21,681 nucleotides of DNA from Rhizophagus sp. LPA8_4_AMF (taxonomy: Eukaryota; Glomeromycota; Glomeromycetes; Glomerales; Glomeraceae): NCBI GenBank assembly GCA_021464525.1, contig JADRCO010001180.1:1-21681 (forward strand), written 5' to 3'. A program made the position numbers and the translations under genes. Of the stretch, positions 1-10,420 are shown in pieces (within the stretch, counting starts at the first letter, position 1; each line of letters begins with the position of its first letter). Under the pieces are notes generated by a model. That model ran no database searches, was not told the origin of the DNA, and saw only the letters and a program-made list of their open reading frames with translations.

Positions 1-209
1 TTGATACTTATTTTAAGTATATTTTAATAAAATTTTAAGTATATTTTAAGTATAAAAACTTTTCATAGGGTGATTTGCAAAAATGTGTGACAAAAATGGA
101 TTTTGTGTAATAAAAAAAAGGGATTTATACTACTGTACAACAATAAATAAATATCAGTCATCATGAGTAATATTTATTTTTTCTTCGTTTCTCAGTTAAG
201 TGTGGTAAA
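1..209. other. A+T-rich left edge, no gene seen
   Basis: No open frame of note. Positions 11-54 hold three copies of the short word TTTTAAGTATA. This stretch should contain the left end of the Tc1-like relic that follows, but I could not define a terminal inverted repeat in it. Confidence 0.5.
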
Positions 210-329
210 ATGGTAAAAATAAAAGAACTATCAACTTTTGAGCGTGGAAGGATTATTGGTTTTTATAAAGCTGGAGTCTTAAAGAATAATTTCAAGCAAA
301 ACCAGCTATGGCAAGACTATTATTCATAA
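210..329 (+). pseudogene. Tc1/mariner-like transposase N-terminal relic
   Basis: A 39-codon frame opens with ATG at 210 and ends at TAA 327-329. It reads VKIKELSTFERGRIIGFYKAG and then drifts into unrelated sequence. The run 'LSTFERGRIIGFYKAG' is the usual start of the first helix-turn-helix of Tc1-like transposases, which binds the terminal inverted repeats. Full transposases are about 340 residues with a DDE catalytic core; none of the core is visible downstream, so this is a short decayed 5' fragment. The identification rests on this one motif. A chance match is possible but unlikely given the order of conserved residues (F-E-R-G-x-I-x-G). Confidence 0.55.
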
Positions 330-956
330 TATTATAACAAAATATAATTCTTTATATAAAATTAATTATTATTTTCGTTTTTTTGTAAAAAAAATTTATT
401 TTTTTTATTAAGCAATTCACTAATAAGCAAAATTCTTAAATTTGCAAAGTTATGGGCTGGGTTTTTTTACTAAGCTGTACATGACAATAATTTTTCAATA
501 AATATAATTTTATATAATACACCTTATAAAAATAAAAATTTATTATCAAATTAATCAATTTAATTTATTTTATCAAAAAACGTTAAAAAAAGGTTATATA
601 AAAATTGTCTAATAATTTATATAAAATATATTATTTAATAGTAAAAATTTATAATTTATTTAATAAAAATTATCATTGATTAATAAAAAAATCATGATTT
701 TTGTTAATTTGCCAGGTGGTCCTAAACTTTTGAGTAGGTAGTGTAGCTTCTAACATAATCCAGAAGGTGAAATTGTTTAATAGTTTTCAATTTTATGGTT
801 TTAGCAATTTTACAATTAGAACATAAAAATTTATTTAAATGGGACATTCTTTTTTTTGTTTAAAATTCTTTTTTTTTTGCTTGAATTATTTTCATTTAAA
901 AAATTTTTTTTCACTTTTCTTATTTTTTTCTTCACGTCTCTTTACTATTTACAAAT
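330..956. other. A+T-rich intergenic stretch
   Basis: There is no coding frame here. Positions 713-747 read AGGTGGTCCTAAACTTTTGA followed by a GTAGGTAGTGTA-like tail. This resembles the outer end of a Tc1-type element, but I found no matching inverted copy in the window, so it is noted rather than called. The rest is long A and T runs. Confidence 0.5.
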
Positions 957-1195
957 GATATTTGCCATTGATATTCGCCATTAGAAAATAACATTATGAT
1001 ATACGCCATGATCAAAATTAGTTATGATATACACCATAAAATTATGACATACGCCATGAACAAAATTAGTTATGATATACACCATAAAATTATGATATAT
1101 GCCATGAACAAAATTAGTTATGATATACGCCATAAAATTATGATATACGCCATGAACAAAATTAGAAAATAATATTATACGCCATGAAATAAAAT
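957..1195. repeat. 48-bp minisatellite of two 24-bp halves
   Basis: Three adjacent 48-bp units run 993-1040, 1041-1088 and 1089-1136, with a partial fourth from 1137 that decays after about 1165 and fuzzy GCCAT-containing copies on both sides. Each unit is two related 24-mers, one reading ATTATGATATACGCCATGAA then CAAA, the other ATTAGTTATGATATACACCA then TAAA. Units differ at only a few positions, so the expansion is fairly recent. There are no unique spacers, so this is not a CRISPR array. It lies 0.6 kb upstream of the Helitron coding region and could be part of that element's 5' end, but nothing shows this directly. Confidence 0.9.
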
Positions 1196-1243
1196 TAGTT
1201 ATCTGTTAAAATAATATACGGCACAGATAAAATAGATATCAAG

Positions 1244-1600
1244 ACATTTCGCCAAATTCCATTTTACCGAAGCCATTTCACCAAATGGACATTTGCCAAA
1301 ACATTATTTATCACTGTTTAACCATTTATTTAATTTTTAATTTTATTGCAAAAATAGGTGATGTGGCAAAAGAATGTAAAATAGAAACTAAAGATGAAAA
1401 TATTAAAAGTACTTAATCAAGAACCGAAGACATCTAAGTTTCATTTGTATAATCAAGTGTAAATCAGAATATCTATTAAGGAATATAATAAATTAAAAAA
1501 AATTTTTTATTTTCATTGTGCGATTAATGTTTTTATAAAAGTGATGATCACCTATCATTTTTGGCAAAATGGCTTCGGGAAATGGATTTTAGCGAAATGT
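1244..1600. mobile_element. Short inverted-repeat (MITE-like) element
   Basis: An arm of about 42 bp at 1244-1285 (begins ACATTTCGCCAAATTCCATT) is repeated in inverted orientation at 1559-1600 (ends GGATTTTAGCGAAATGT). Both arms contain the core CCGAAGCCATTT and roughly four in five positions match. The 273 bp between them have no coding frame. This is the layout of a small non-autonomous DNA transposon. I could not find a convincing target-site duplication, and the superfamily is unknown. The GCCA words in the arms also recur in the minisatellite to the left and at 1620-1650, so the repeat and this element may share an origin. Confidence 0.65.
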
Positions 1601-1765
1601 ACCACAACCATAAAAATAATATGCGCCACAAAATAAAAATTAATGTATGTCGCAGTTAAATCATATTAAATCAAATAGCAAGATATAAGATTTTAAATGA
1701 TATAAATACCCTCACTTTTGCTTTCTCTTTTTTAATAACTGGGAAATATATATCTGTTTTAAACT

Positions 1766-4700
1766 ATGGATTTAAACATTAATCGTTGGAGAGTTGAATT
1801 ACCTGATCATGAATCAGAATCTTATTCAGATGAAGAATTTGATAATTCTTTATTTTCAAGCTTTGCAGTACGTCAAACTGCCAATGCAGTACGTCAAACT
1901 GCCAATGCAGACCATTCTCGTATTCCAATTCAATTCTCTTCATCTTCTTCAAATATAACTTTCGAGCCTATTTTCCACCTTGGAGACCTTCTACAAAACT
2001 AAATAATTTAAAAATTCATTTTGACAAAAATGTTCTTACTCAATATCTATGTGTTCCATGCAGCTATTGTTCTCGTTTACAATATCCAAAAAAAGCAAAA
2101 TGGGAATTATATGATGAAACATTTCAATATCCCTTAGTAAATGTTTACCAAAACAATTCCCAAATTAAATTAGTATTTCATCCTGATGACTTAAAGCCCA
2201 AACGTATAGCAACATGTACTTCTTGCTATAATTCTAATAATCGTCTTAAAATTCCAATTCCTGATCCTATTCCTAATGAAATTCAAAATGTATCCCTGTA
2301 TCATCGAATATATCTTTCACCTATTCACCTCAATTGTTCATTAGGTCAAGTTCCTAATAGTAATGCTTATACAAATTATCGACATTTAACTGGAACCTTT
2401 AATTATTCAAAAAATAGTAATGCCCTTGCATTATATTCTGGTACTATTGGTGCTATATTGAGTAATAATAATTCAAACTCATGGTATCATCCTTCACTTA
2501 ATGATGCAGCAATATAGTTACGTGATCACAATCCTTATTTTAAACCATATCAAACTTTAGTCAATCGTGGTACATGGGATGGATCACCAGTTATTCTTCC
2601 AACTGCCTCATCTAGTGAACTTTCTCAAGACCAAGAACAACCTATATTTAATATTAATTCACGTCTTTCTGCAGTTGTATTACCTCCTTATGATTTTGAT
2701 ACAGAAATTCATAATGAAGATTATCATTATTCTCGATTAATGGCTGGATTCTTAATTGATCCTAATAATAAAAAATTGCCAATATCATTTTATGATAAAA
2801 ATATTGAGCCACTTTTATTTCCTGATCTTTTCCCATATGGAAAAGGTTTTTATAAAAATGATGAAAATACAAGGCGAAATATAGATAGCTTGGGTAATTA
2901 TGCAAAATCTTTGCTCCTTTGTCCTGATCCTAGATGGCGCTTATCTTGGTATTGGCCTCATTATATTTATTTAACACTTGAAAAGTTAAGAAATCATCAA
3001 AATAAAACTCGAATATTAAATCAACGCAATATTTCTTTATCACATCAATTAACAACTGCAGATTTTATTACTAATAGTGTTTATACTGGTCGTCCTATTA
3101 TTGATGAAACAAAAACAACAACTGTCCCTTCATATATAAGAACAGGAGATTCTTATTTTCGTCAAAAAGAATATCATATTAATACAATGGTTCAAGGATT
3201 TGGTCTTCCACAAATTTTTTATACTGTAACAATGGCTGAAAATCATTGGACACATTTACATAAGATCTTATCAAAAACTGATAATAAAGATACTTTACCT
3301 TCCAATAGACCTCTTCATACTTATTTGCATTATCATCATCGTTTATCATCAATACATCAATATCTTTGAAAAAATCCAAATTTAACAGATTGGGGTAATT
3401 GGTTACATCATTTTGAACGAGATGAATTTCAAAATTGTGGAGCAATTCATACACATGGTATTGCATATTTGTCCAAATCAATTCCAGAATTAATTGATTC
3501 TAATGTTATTAGAGCTGATATGCCTGATCCTAATTTAGAACCAGAATTATATGAATTAGTTCAAAAGCATCAAATTCATACATGTAATTCACATTGTGGA
3601 GGTTCTGCACCATCTGGATCACGTTGTAAAAAAGGTTTTCCACAACCTTATTCAAATACTACTTATGAAGATTCTAATTCTTTAAGATATATTTATCGAC
3701 GTACTAAAGAAGAAGATTTGTATATAGTTCCTTATCATGCACCAACATTACTTTTATGGAATGGCCATGTAAATTTTCAATATGTAACAACATGCCAATT
3801 TGCAAAATATATGACAAAATATGTTACAAAATCTGAACCTATAGAATATTTTGATATCCGTGAACCTGATGCATTTAGAAAACATATTTTAGCAAGACGT
3901 CTTGAATCAATGGAATTAATGATTCTTTTACTTGGATACTCAATATGTCGATCATCAATTGCTGTTGAATTTCTTCCTTCTATTCCCTCTGAAATAAGAA
4001 ATAAATCAGTTAAACCACCCTATTTATTAGAACAAGAAGAACAATTGTCTCCATACTGGGATGATGCAATTGATAAATATTTTGATAGGCCAACTGAAGA
4101 TATTTTTAGTGATATGATATATCCTATATATCATCATAAATACATTATTCAAAAGAATCAACCAATAAATGGAATATATTACATTGATAAGAAAAATCGT
4201 TTTGTTAGAAAAAGGCAAAAAGAAATTCTTGTACGTTTTCAACATTTAACTATTCAACAATCTGAATCATTTTTTTACCAACAATTATTACTTAGATTAC
4301 CTGCTCAAAGTGAAGCTGATTTAAAAAATACTTATTCAACTTATAAAGCTCACTTTGAAGCAAAATATCCTGCTGAATATTCATTAACTTTAAATCATAT
4401 ACAAAATTCAATGCAATCTAATATTCAAAAATATACACAAGGATATCAAAATTTAATTAATAATTTAATAACTACATTACAAACAGATTTACAAAGTATT
4501 ATTGGAAATCAGTTAATTAGTTTATTGCAACAACCTAATCTTTCAACAAAATTTTCATCAATGATATTTTCTGAAGATCAATACAAAATATTTAATATAC
4601 TTACAAATAGTTGGGGACCACAAGAATTATCCAAACATCCATACTTTTTTTTAACTGGATCAGCAGGTACTGGTAAATCTTTTATGATTCAACAAATTGT

Positions 4701-5880
4701 AAATTTTTTAAAAGCAAAAAATATTAAATATTTATTAATAGCACCTACTGGTGTTGCTGCTCAAAATGTTAGTGGTCAAACTATACATTCAGCATTACAT
4801 ATTAGAAATACTCAAACTTATTTTGAAACATTATCCCATTATAATGAACAGCAACAAATAGAGCTTAGTCAAATTAATGCCATTATAATTGAAGAAGTAT
4901 CCATGGTATCATCAATTCTTTTATCATTTATTAGTAAGCTATTTGCAAAAATTCATAAAAAATCAGTACCTTTTGGTGGAATTCAAACTTTACTTATTGG
5001 AGATCTTGCTCAACTTCCACCAGTTAATGGAAAACAAGTTTTTTATGCACCTGAATGGCAAGAATTCTTTCCACTATTTCTTACTACTTCATATCGACAA
5101 CATAGTGATATGTTATTTTATAATATATTACAAGAAATGCGAGTAGGTATTTTGAGTTCACAAACAATAAACTTAATTAATGAAAAAGTATTATCTTATC
5201 AAAATAATACATCAATCAATACTACTTATATTTGTGGATTTCGTCATGAAGCTGATTTAATTAACAATTTAATTTGTGGATTTCTTCCAATTTTTGAAAA
5301 TATTTCTTCTGGATCCTTAATATCAGTAGCTGTTGATTATCTTAATAATGTAGAATGTGAACCAAGGGAATATGACAAGCAATTTAGGCATCATACTAAT
5401 TTGCCATCCGAATTAACAATAAGAGAAGGTGCAAGGGTAATGTTTTTAACTAACAAATTATTTAATGAAAAACTTTGTAATGGATCAATTGGTGTAGTAA
5501 CTAAATTAATAGATGAAGATAATATAGAAGTAGCATTTCCTATAGATTCTGGTATAAATCAAGTAATAGTAAAAAAAATGACAGCTTATTTTGAATTAAA
5601 TGGAGCTCCTGCACAACGAACACAATTTCCACTTCAAAATGCATTTGCATTAACTGTACATAAAACACAAGGTCTTACATTACCTCATACAACTGTATCC
5701 TTAGATGAACAAATGTTTGCTAATGGACAAGCTTATGTAGCAATGAGTCGTGCTACATCTTGGCAAAATATAGAAATTTGATCTTTCAATCCAAATGCAA
5801 TTAAAGTGGATAATGAAATGTTAGCAGAGTTAAATAGATTGCAACAAAAATTTAATGAATTCCATTCATTATATTTATAA
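1766..5880 (+). pseudogene. Helitron Rep/PIF1-like helicase transposase, broken
   Basis: One protein of about 1,370 residues can be followed through three internal stops and one frameshift. It starts at ATG 1766. The frame breaks in the T-run at 1971-1974 (one base short), then continues to TAA 5878-5880, interrupted by TAG 2515-2517, TGA 3367-3369 and TGA 5779-5781. In order: a Cys-rich N-terminal region (CVPCSYC, then CTSC; about 2050-2240); the Helitron-like N domain (about 2700-3480); the HUH nuclease motif HTHG at 3448-3459; a Cys-x3-Cys-x9-Cys motif ending CKKGFP; and the two tyrosines of KYMTKY at 3808-3822. These make up a rolling-circle Rep-Y2 nuclease. A superfamily 1 PIF1-like helicase follows: Walker A GSAGTGKS (4657-4680), IIEEVSM as Walker B, GDLAQLPP, SYRQ, VHKTQGLTL and YVAMSRA. 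The first Walker B acid is Glu where Asp is usual. There is no ATG at 3469; the codon there is TTG inside the continuous frame. The ends of the element were not found. Confidence 0.93.
1865..1906 (+). repeat. Perfect 21-bp tandem duplication in the Helitron frame
   Basis: Two identical 21-bp copies (GCAGTACGTCAAACTGCCAAT) sit head to tail and encode AVRQTAN twice. The length keeps the reading frame. The lack of any difference between copies points to a recent slip. Confidence 0.9.
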
Positions 5881-6120
5881 AATATGTATTATTATAACTT
5901 ATAAAAAAAAATAAAAATCATAATATATTTTAAACTCAATAACTGTACTTGAAGGGCCCTAATAGCCTAATGTATTATAAAAATTTTATATTTATAAATG
6001 AGTTTTATCAAAGAATACAATTTTCTGACAAATTATATACAATTTTAAGATGTTGATTTTTGAAGCTTACTAACTGTACCCAATATCTCTAGTTAATGAT
6101 ACTAATATTTTATTTTATAG
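5881..6120. other. Helitron 3' flank and remnant intron of a kinase gene
   Basis: This stretch has no open frame. A GGGCCC palindrome at about 5955-5960 is followed by two CTAAT words. Helitrons end in CTRR before a T, so an end could lie here, but the usual short hairpin just before the end is not clear. The last 60 bases read like the 3' half of an intron: a TTACTAAC branch-point word at about 6068, then a T-rich tract and TAG at 6118-6120, leading into the exon that follows. Confidence 0.4.
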
Positions 6121-6194
6121 AATCTATAAGAATTGATTTCACTAAACTTGATATTAATTCTAAAGGTATTTACTTTTACATGTTGTACTTTTAA
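6121..6194 (+). pseudogene. Orphan last exon of a kinase gene
   Basis: Directly after an acceptor-like TTTTATAG, the frame reads ESIRIDFTKLDINSKG (its first codon is split by the intron) and runs on to TAA 6192-6194. The last exon of the kinase gene at 11869-13439 reads DSLRIVFTKLDINSKGY, and the phase is the same. No kinase domain precedes this exon; the Helitron pseudogene lies upstream instead. It is therefore a fragment of a second, + strand kinase gene of the same family whose body is missing. The nucleotide match runs on into the 3' flank, so this is duplicated genomic DNA, not a processed copy. Confidence 0.75.
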
Positions 6195-6480
6195 CCTATT
6201 AATTTTTATTAAATTAATTTATTATTACTAGAGGAAAATAATTAAACTTTGGATTACTTTAGATGAAAGAATCTATTTATGTTTGTTCTTTATTTACTTT
6301 ATTCTTATTTTGAACTTGATGAGAGATTAAGGGGAATATTATAAGTTATTCTTGGACATTTGATGGAATATTGTAAGTTCATATTATCAATTATTCATGG
6401 CTGAAGAAAAATTAATATGAGTTGAAAATAACAAATTATGCTTTTTATTAATAAATTTTATTGTATCAAATTATCTAAAA
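6195..6480 (+). repeat. Kinase 3' flank copy, inverted match to 11560-11868
   Basis: Blocks match the reverse complement of 11560-11868 in the same order: TAGATGAAAG (about 6260); TTATTTTGAACTTGATGAGA with the following GAGATTAAGG (about 6310-6332); a TTCTTGGACATTTGAT block (about 6350); and TTTTTATTAATAAATTTT (about 6442-6460). Between blocks the copies have drifted and carry small indels. This is non-coding sequence downstream of a kinase stop codon in both places. Confidence 0.75.
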
Positions 6481-8104
6481 ATTAATAATAAATAAATTGC
6501 TAAGAAATTATTTTCATTTGTATAAATAAGTAAATAAAAAGAATCATTACAATAAACAAGAAAACTACTAAGTTACTTTTCAATGGTAACTTTATTACAA
6601 CCACTATAAAATTTTATATTAAGCATAATTTGATAAATTATTATAGAGTATATGTCTGTATGATTTTTTTTTGCCTTATATAACATGTGAATTATTTGAA
6701 TGAAAAATGATTCTTTGTAGATATTTTTGCATGATAGAAAATACAAAAAACAGTTTTGGGTTAATAAGCTCTCTCAAAATTTGGCCTTTTATATTTTCCT
6801 GACCTTCACTTTTCTGTTATTCTATTAGTTAACAATATCATAAAGAACAGTTAATGAGGTTGAAATACAAGATTGTCTGCAATGCATGTTAGACAGAAAG
6901 AACATAAATTAATTGTGCATACCACATACAGTACATTCATCATTTTTCGTCTCATTGTAAACGTTATTCTTAAAGTAATTTATTTCCGAATATTTTATGA
7001 TCATGATATACATGGTATACTGTATTTAATTAGTTTGATTGATCATTATTGGTGTTTTAAAATAGATGAAATTTTTATGCAAAAGGTTATTTTTTTTGAG
7101 TTTATTAGTTTAATTTAGAATAACATTTATAAATTTACAATTAAATACATATGCTAAAACATTTATGAACCATCTTTAAACCATTTTGAAATTATGCAAT
7201 GATTGTGAATTATAAAATCAGCAATTACACAATTTTATTTAAATATAATGTTATTGACTTAAAATAAAAATCAATAAAGCTCTTTTCCAGAATTTCTTTT
7301 ATAAATGAAATTCTAAAACTGTATTGTAACCAAAAGTATTATTAAAATATTCAAGAATTTGCACTTATAATTATCTTTGTATTGGTTTCACAGAAAATGT
7401 CATTTTATTTGTATCTTTGAATAAATTTAGTGCTTAAACCTGCACTTATGCAATTTGACTCTTTGACATACTTAAAGAATCATAAGAACTAAATTGTAAA
7501 ATGAGGATCAATCCATAGATTAATATTAAGTCTTTCTATTCTTTATTATTTCGTATAATAAAATGTTAAGATACACAATAATACTTATGATGTTTATCAG
7601 CTTGAGCTTTAATTTTGTTAGTAATTTTATGATTAACATAGCATAAGATATTGTGTAATCAGCTAACGGTCAACCGAATAACATCCCAAAATCTTTTATT
7701 TGATTAAAATACGACGTTAATACTGAGTTTAATTTCTTTCATAATGAAAAATAAGTAATAGATATATCATAGAAATTATGGAAGAATAAAAAAAAAAATA
7801 AAAGTTTAAAGAAATTAGTGAAATGAGACTAAAAATGCATGCGACTTAAATCTTTATCCGTCAAATGAAATTTTATGATTTTTTTTAAGATGATATTACA
7901 CTACATAGTCATGTAACTAATCATTTTATAACTACTATATGGAGATAATTGAGTATGAAGCTTTATTAAGTTATTTGATAAATAAAATCTGTTCTCAATA
8001 TTTAATAATAAATAAAAGAGTTAAGAGAATTTAAATCAAGATTTCTATAAATCATTAAAAAACTAAAATTAAAATTAAAATTTGTAAATTTATATAAAAT
8101 TAAA
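6481..8104. other. A+T-rich intergenic stretch, no gene seen
   Basis: I see no recognisable protein, RNA gene or repeat. The longest frame (81 codons at 6873-7118) starts with the low-complexity run expected by chance at this base composition and matches nothing I know. The region separates the orphan kinase 3' end from the orphan kinase 5' flank. Confidence 0.5.
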
Positions 8105-8480
8105 AGTTATATTCTATTTTAGAAAACTTACCAAATCTTTTAATATACATTTTTTCAAAAAACTAATCATCAGCAGAACGTTCATATTTTTATTTTGAAG
8201 TATTTATTATAATTATTGTCATGTTAAGAAACAATTATTTTATTTATGAATTTAGCGTAAAAAAATTTTTTTAAAAAATATATGTAACATCATATTGTAA
8301 AGTAACGATATCAATCTAATATAATATCTGAAATTTACCGTATTCTGTAAAAAAATCAGAGAAAGGGAAATTACATTTATCTTTTCAATATTATTTTAAA
8401 ACAATTCCAAATTTCTAAATTCCCTCGGCTAAATATTTAAACATTCTACTGTAGAGTGAATTGAATATTAAAAGAAATTC
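8105..8480 (+). repeat. Orphan kinase 5' flank copy, inverted match to about 13715-14115
   Basis: The reverse complement of this stretch aligns along its length with the DNA upstream of the kinase gene at 11869-13439. Shared blocks include CTAAATTCATAAAT, TTCTTAACATGACAA, TATAATAAAT, AAAATAGAATATA, GATATCAATC and, with a few changes, CTCGGCTAAA. The upstream copy has an extra piece of about 20 bp near 13965-13985. In gene orientation this would be the promoter side of a + strand kinase starting near 8.8 kb, but no kinase follows on that strand. Confidence 0.8.
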
Positions 8481-9419
8481 GTGTAACCATAATTGAGTCA
8501 CTTCATTTTATGATTCCCGATCAATCTTAATATGCAACTCCTATACAAATTAAGTAATTTGATAGAATATCGTGTGCTTTACTAGTTTTTAAAATTTAAT
8601 TTTTTTACTTCGCATATACAAGAAGTTTATGCTTAAAAACGAACGTTTTGAGATCCTTTTAAAAGTATGGATAAATATATAATCTTGATAACAAAAATAT
8701 TATGTAATTTTGCAAGAGGGGAAAGATTTTCTAAGGTTGTAATGGTAGTTATTAAGGTAATTTTTGCATAAACACGAAAAAAATGATTTTTTTATAAAAA
8801 AATCATTTTTTACTTCAATAAAACTTTGATGAGAAACCATTAACCAATAATAAATATTTCATTTTTAGGCATAATTTTTCGAAATAAACAACTTTTATTA
8901 AGTTAATAAGGTCGGTTATCTAATTAGATTTTTGTTTATTGTTTATTGTTGAATTTATTAAAATTTTTTATGAGATATTTTATTTATTATAGAAAACAAG
9001 GAAATAGTGTCATTGGATATATTTTCAGATAATATATTTGTTTTTAACTAAAAATACTACAAAATTTTTGTGTTATCAATAAATTTATTTCTGTCCAATC
9101 ATATTTTAATATTGGATTTCTATTAATTTCATCGCGAAAAAATTTTTTTTTTTTAATATATAATTATTCTTTAAATTAAGACAAAGTTTATCTTATAATT
9201 AAGATCATTGAAATAATAAAGAATTTATAATAAAATTATAAGTAAAATAAATAAAATAATAATAAAACAGAATTTTTCTTTATAGATTTTGAATTTATTT
9301 GAAAATTTATTTGAGTTAATACTTTTTTGTTATAAAATCATAAAGTATTTTTTTGTTATAATTTAAAGTTTAAAATATTTACTATATTTGAAGTTTTCAT
9401 TAAATTTTCATATTTTTCA
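8481..9419. other. A+T-rich stretch with likely rearrangement breakpoint
   Basis: There is no gene. It joins an orphan + strand kinase 5' flank on the left to the broken end of a - strand kinase on the right. A strong short hairpin lies at 8778-8811 (separate entry). The stretch from 9130 to 9420 is nearly pure A/T. Confidence 0.45.
8778..8811. repeat. Perfect 16-bp inverted repeat, 2-nt spacer
   Basis: The arms AAAAAATGATTTTTTT (8778-8793) and AAAAAAATCATTTTTT (8796-8811) pair fully around the spacer AT. It could form a cruciform or an RNA hairpin. Because it is made mostly of A and T runs it may be chance, and there is no adjacent gene for it to terminate. Confidence 0.6.
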
Positions 9420-10127
9420 AGTGGATTATATTTTTTTATTAATAAATTAGATCTTAGATTTCCTTCCTTTACTAAATCCATTACCATCATATAATTCGAT
9501 GTTTCTGGATCTTGAGTTATTCCATATATATTAACAGCCCGAGTACGCCTTCTATAAGCCGAATTTATAGATTGTAAATTATTTTTCCACTAGAAAATAA
9601 TTTAAATATGAAATTGCTATTAGGATTAAATAATTTAGAGGATGCATCTAAAAAAAAACTTACTTCGTTTAGAAAATCATCTTTAATACTCAATGAATTA
9701 TTTAAGCTTTTTAATACAATATGAAATCCTTTCACTTCATTTTTATTAAGAGGTGATTTAACATCTTTTTCTTTGGCAATTTCATGATCACTTTCATTAA
9801 GATAATTAAGATAACTGAAATTTCTATACCATGTTTGGGCGTCATTATCCCAATAATCTATAAATCCATCTAACCAAATGGCGTTATAAATGGTGCTAAA
9901 GCCACCTTTAGCAAGATATTTAATATTTCTTAATTTATTATAAGGATCCATTCTATAACTTCTTTAAAATTACTTGCATTTAATTGAGTTTCCTGAATAA
10001 ACTTGTCAATATATTTATTTTCACTAGTCCATTTATAAAAATCAGGTTGAAATCTTTTACTATTGCAATTTTGGCACCATTTGTAACCAGTTTCTGGTTG
10101 TTTGCAATAAAGACAAATTTTAGACAT
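9420..10127 (-). pseudogene. Truncated TKL-type protein kinase, two frameshifts
   Basis: The start is ATG at 10127. The frame can be followed eight codons upstream of the ATG only through a TTG, so the ATG is the real start. Residues 1-25 form a zinc-binding-like module (C5-x2-C8-x9-C18-x2-C21, then NSKRFQ), followed by a linker ending EVIEW. One base is missing in TGGATCC (9944-9950). The next frame begins the kinase domain with YLAKGGFSTIY as the Gly-rich loop and HIVLKSL supplying the ATP-binding Lys. A second single-base loss in the short A-run (T-run 9582-9586 on the + strand) shifts frame again; the third frame reads VNIYGITQDPETSNYMMVMD, the strand 4-5 and hinge region. Homology ends near 9420 after KEGNLRSN. 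The C-lobe (HRD, DFG, APE) is absent, so no active kinase can be made. The neighbour at 11869-13439 is a paralogue in the same orientation. Confidence 0.9.
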
Positions 10128-10167
10128 GCTTGCTTGAAGATTAAATTCCAATGAAGATGTATTTATA

Positions 10168-10420
10168 GCTTATATTGTATTACATTATATGAAATTTCGT
10201 AGAATCACACAAGCATTCCATGGAGAATTGTATAAATGAGATTGTTTCACGTAACTGAATGCTTACATTGTATTACATTATATGGAATTTCATAGAACTA
10301 CACAAACATTCCATAGAGAATTGCATAAAATAAGATTGTTTCACATTATTGAACGGCTTATATTGTACTGCGTTACATGGAATTTTGTAGAATTTGAAAG
10401 TATTCCATAGAGAATTTACT
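10168..10420. repeat. 93-95 bp tandem repeat upstream of kinase pseudogene
   Basis: Copies start at GCTTATATTG (10168), GCTTACATTG (10261) and GCTTATATTG (10356); the third is cut at about 10420. Spacings are 93 and 95 bp. Each copy holds TACATTATATGGAATTT-like sequence, a CATTCCATAGAGAATT block and, in the first two, GATTGTTTCAC. The repeat begins 41 bp upstream of the kinase ATG, so it takes up the expected promoter and 5' leader. Confidence 0.88.

Noticed and set aside
957-1195. CRISPR array
   Set aside because: The units are head-to-tail with no unique spacers, and the sequence is clearly eukaryotic.
3179-3481. 100-codon frame on the - strand
   Set aside because: It lies antisense inside the Helitron coding region, which has recognisable motifs on the + strand; this frame has none.
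4027-5146. Short frames at 4027-4245 (-) and 4889-5146 (+)
   Set aside because: Both overlap the helicase region in other frames and show only low-complexity hydrophobic sequence.
3367-5781. TGA read as tryptophan (altered genetic code)
   Set aside because: The same gene also has an internal TAG, and neighbouring genes have internal TAA, so ordinary decay explains the stops better.
5940-5970. Helitron 3' terminus at a CTAAT word
   Set aside because: The required short hairpin just before CTRR is not convincing and no matching 5' TC end was found; not called as a boundary.
6873-7118. 81-codon + strand frame
   Set aside because: It shows no motif, has Ile/Phe-rich composition typical of chance in A/T-rich DNA, and has no conserved neighbours.
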